This document shows positions 62,118 to 64,000 of a DNA stretch of 64,000 bases, one piece after another (the stretch's first letter is position 1; every line of letters starts with the position of its first letter). This stretch comes from Ulva prolifera (Eukaryota > Chlorophyta > Ulvophyceae > Ulvales > Ulvaceae): positions 7,079,985 through 7,143,984 of the forward strand of contig CM041196.1 of NCBI GenBank assembly GCA_023078555.1, given 5' to 3'. Under the pieces are notes generated by a model. It was not told the origin of the DNA and ran no database searches. It worked only from the letters and a program-made list of their open reading frames with translations. A program made the translations under genes and the position numbers.

Positions 62118-64000
62118 ATGGCGGAAGAGCCTAAGTTTCTCATCTTCGGCAAGTCCGGCTGGATCGGAGGTCTGGTGGCCGAGGAGCTCGAGCGCCAGGT
62201 GCGGGCGACTTTCGGGGAATCGCACCACCGTTTCTGTCCTCTCCGACATCCAACGCAGACATGCTCCATAAGGGCACACGCAGTATACATCGAAAGATCT
62301 ACTACGTGCTGTCCTGATACAAGCTACGCCCCGGGCCGGTCGTTGCTGCGCTGGCGTTCGAGTGTACCTGCAACAGCAGTAGCAGCATGGTCGCCAGCCT
62401 CGATCGCATGGTGGGGAGATGGCCACGCTGATCCGATGTGACGGCTCAATCCTTAAGCCTCTGTAGCCTGTCCTTGTCGTGGCAGTTGCGGCCTTGACAA
62501 GCATACTGGCTTCTCTCGCTGCTGAAGATGCACGGAACTAACCCCGTGCGGCATTTTTGCCGCCAGCATAAACATGTACCGGGAATAGTGCATACACATA
62601 AGTCATCTTTCCTGTCACCGCTCTTCAATGGATTGACTGTCCTCCGCGCTGTCGAGTTGCGCGTGAGTGGCGATCATCCCTCAGCTGTCTGCTGCATCTG
62701 TAGTTTGCCTTCGCTTATGCCACGTCTTCCAACCAGGATCACATTTGTCATGCCCTTGTAGCAGTCGTTACCGCTGCTGGCGAAGAGGATCCCGAAACCG
62801 CGTTGCGTGTGCAGGGCGCCAAGTACGAGTTCGGCACTGCTCGTCTCGAGAATCGCGAGGCGATCCTCCGCGATATCGAGCGCGTGCAGCCCACTCATGT
62901 GCTGAACTGCGCTGGTATCACAGGTCGCCCCAATGTCGATTGGTGCGAGGACCACAAGGTATGTTTCGACAGGCGCCGTGGTCTGGAGACTCTGTCTCGC
63001 TCTGCGTCGCACACTGGCCTTGCCATCATACTCCAAGCCTTCTCCACCCCAACATCTGGCTTTCCTGTAGATCGAGTGCATCCGTGGCAATGTCCTTGGT
63101 ACAATCAACCTGGCTGATGTGACCAACGAGAAGGGCATCCACATGGTTTACTATGGCACTGGCTGCATCTTCCACTACGACGAAGAGTTCAAGGTTAACT
63201 CGGGCAAGGTGTGACTCTCCTGTTCAACCTGTACAGATTTGTCACCTGCTTACGGGAAGCGAGCAGCAGCCTGTGCTCGTGCAAACATACACACTCATGG
63301 CAGCGCCCATGTGTTGAATGTTGCCAGCCAGATCGTGCTTTTCGAGCTATGCTGCCGGCTCGTGTGCCCTGCAGTAATTCAGTCCGTATTATCGAACTCG
63401 AGAGTGCTCGATGCTACCTTTCAGAGTGCTCTGTGCAGCGCATGCTCCACAGCACAGCATACCTCCCTGTTGCTCCGGGCAGTGCCAGCTGACCATGTCC
63501 AACCACGATGGACTGCAGACACCCAGCCGCGGCAGCCTACGCACGGTGAATTGCGTCTGGTTGTCCAGGGTGTGATTGCGGGTGCTCTACTCCTTCGGCG
63601 TGTGTGGTCCCAGGACCCTGGAGTTGTCAAAGGCTCAAGAGGATATGGCTCAGAAACTCTAGATCTAGTTTCCTTTATACACTCCAGCGCATATGCCATC
63701 GCTGCACTCTAGCTGAAATCTAGCTGAAAAATCCTGTCACCTGCCAGGTGCACACAATCAGAGGCAGTGTGCTGAGCCAAAACTGCCAGCCCTCCTGGCG
63801 AGGGTGCCTGGAAAAACAAAAAGTCCACGGCCAGCTGAGGCGGGATAGCGCTGCTGCAGGGCTTCAAGGAGGGCGACAAGCCCAACTTCACGGGCTCATA
63901 CTACTCGCACTGCAAGGCGATGACGGAGAACCTGCTGCAAGCGTTCCCCAACGTGCTGACGCTGCGCGTGCGCATGCCCATCGTCGCTGACCTCGTCTAC
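62118..64000 (+). CDS. UER1: Rhamnose-synthase epimerase/reductase (UER1/NRS-ER family), truncated by window end
   Basis: Exons 62118-62198, 62815-62958, 63071-63208 and 63860 to the window edge, all phase 0, give the first 168 residues. The start MAEEPKFLIFGKSGWIGG carries the Rossmann motif (11-18) of the C-terminal RHM / NRS-ER family. Then come EFGTARLENREAILRDIE, THVLNCAGITGRPNVDWCEDHK, INLADV, MVYYGTGCIFHYDE, GDKPNFTG and YYSHCK, giving the SDR Tyr/Lys pair Y136 and K140. It ends at LTLRVRMPI. Because it begins right at the Rossmann motif, it is the stand-alone 3,5-epimerase/4-reductase rather than the three-activity RHM fusion. It would convert UDP- (or dTDP-) 4-keto-6-deoxyglucose to the L-rhamnose nucleotide for cell-wall or glycan synthesis. 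The third intron contains a degraded SINE-like copy. Confidence 0.93.
63589..63690 (+). mobile_element. SINE-like element, diverged, in UER1 intron 3
   Basis: The run CTCCTTCGGCGTGTGTGGTC, then GGAGTTGTCAAAGGCTCAAG, GGAT..GGCTCAG and a T-rich tail follows the same order as the longer copy at 50394-50660. It is more diverged than the copies at 31944 and 32811. Confidence 0.55.

Overview
The window is nuclear DNA of an intron-rich eukaryote, most likely a unicellular green alga. The evidence is: GC-rich coding exons split by introns; splice donors mostly GTGCG(C/G/T) with acceptors (T)GCAG; a chloroplast SRP receptor (cpFtsY); a NusB-RsmB type organelle rRNA methyltransferase; a plant-type UDP-rhamnose synthase (UER/NRS-ER family); a plant-type LRR plus ubiquitin-like protein; and a cyclic-nucleotide-dependent protein kinase. 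No operons, rRNA genes, intact tRNA genes or CRISPR arrays were seen. Most gene models below were built by hand from splice sites, and nearly every recognised junction keeps codon phase.

Layout. 202-2300 (-): proline/serine-rich disordered protein. 4742-6945 (+): secreted PAN/Apple-like protein. 7762-9226 (+): peroxisomal dienoyl-CoA isomerase (ECH1-like, ends SKL). 10447-20300 (-): large Dispatched/Patched-like RND membrane protein, 12 exons mapped. 20301-24078: gene-poor, AT-richer, with two non-autonomous hAT-type transposons that have perfect 8-bp target duplications. 24079-26898 (+): RCC1-repeat protein. 27236-28974 (-): two-TM protein of unknown function. 30159-35041 and 35417-37997 (+): two coiled-coil genes. 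39073-41515 (+): THO complex subunit 3. 42853-46677 (-): RsmB-like rRNA m5C methyltransferase with a 494-bp (CA)n tract in one intron. 47773-50213 (+): cpFtsY. 52373-54358 (-): ubiquitin-like/LRR protein. 55106-59483 (-): PKG-like kinase with an N-myristoylation signal. 62118-64000 (+): rhamnose synthase, cut by the window end.

The genes do not form one pathway. Two chloroplast- or organelle-related genes (RsmB-like and cpFtsY) lie head to head about 1.1 kb apart. The mobile DNA is the newest-looking content. Three hAT-like MITEs (one inside a Dispatched-like intron) each have a 5'-YARNG terminus and a perfect 8-bp duplication. A dispersed tRNA-derived SINE-like family has at least five copies, several of them intronic.

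Limits: 5' ends of several genes (Dispatched-like, RsmB-like, cpFtsY, disordered protein) could not be fixed, and no homology search was run. Family names rest on motif recognition.
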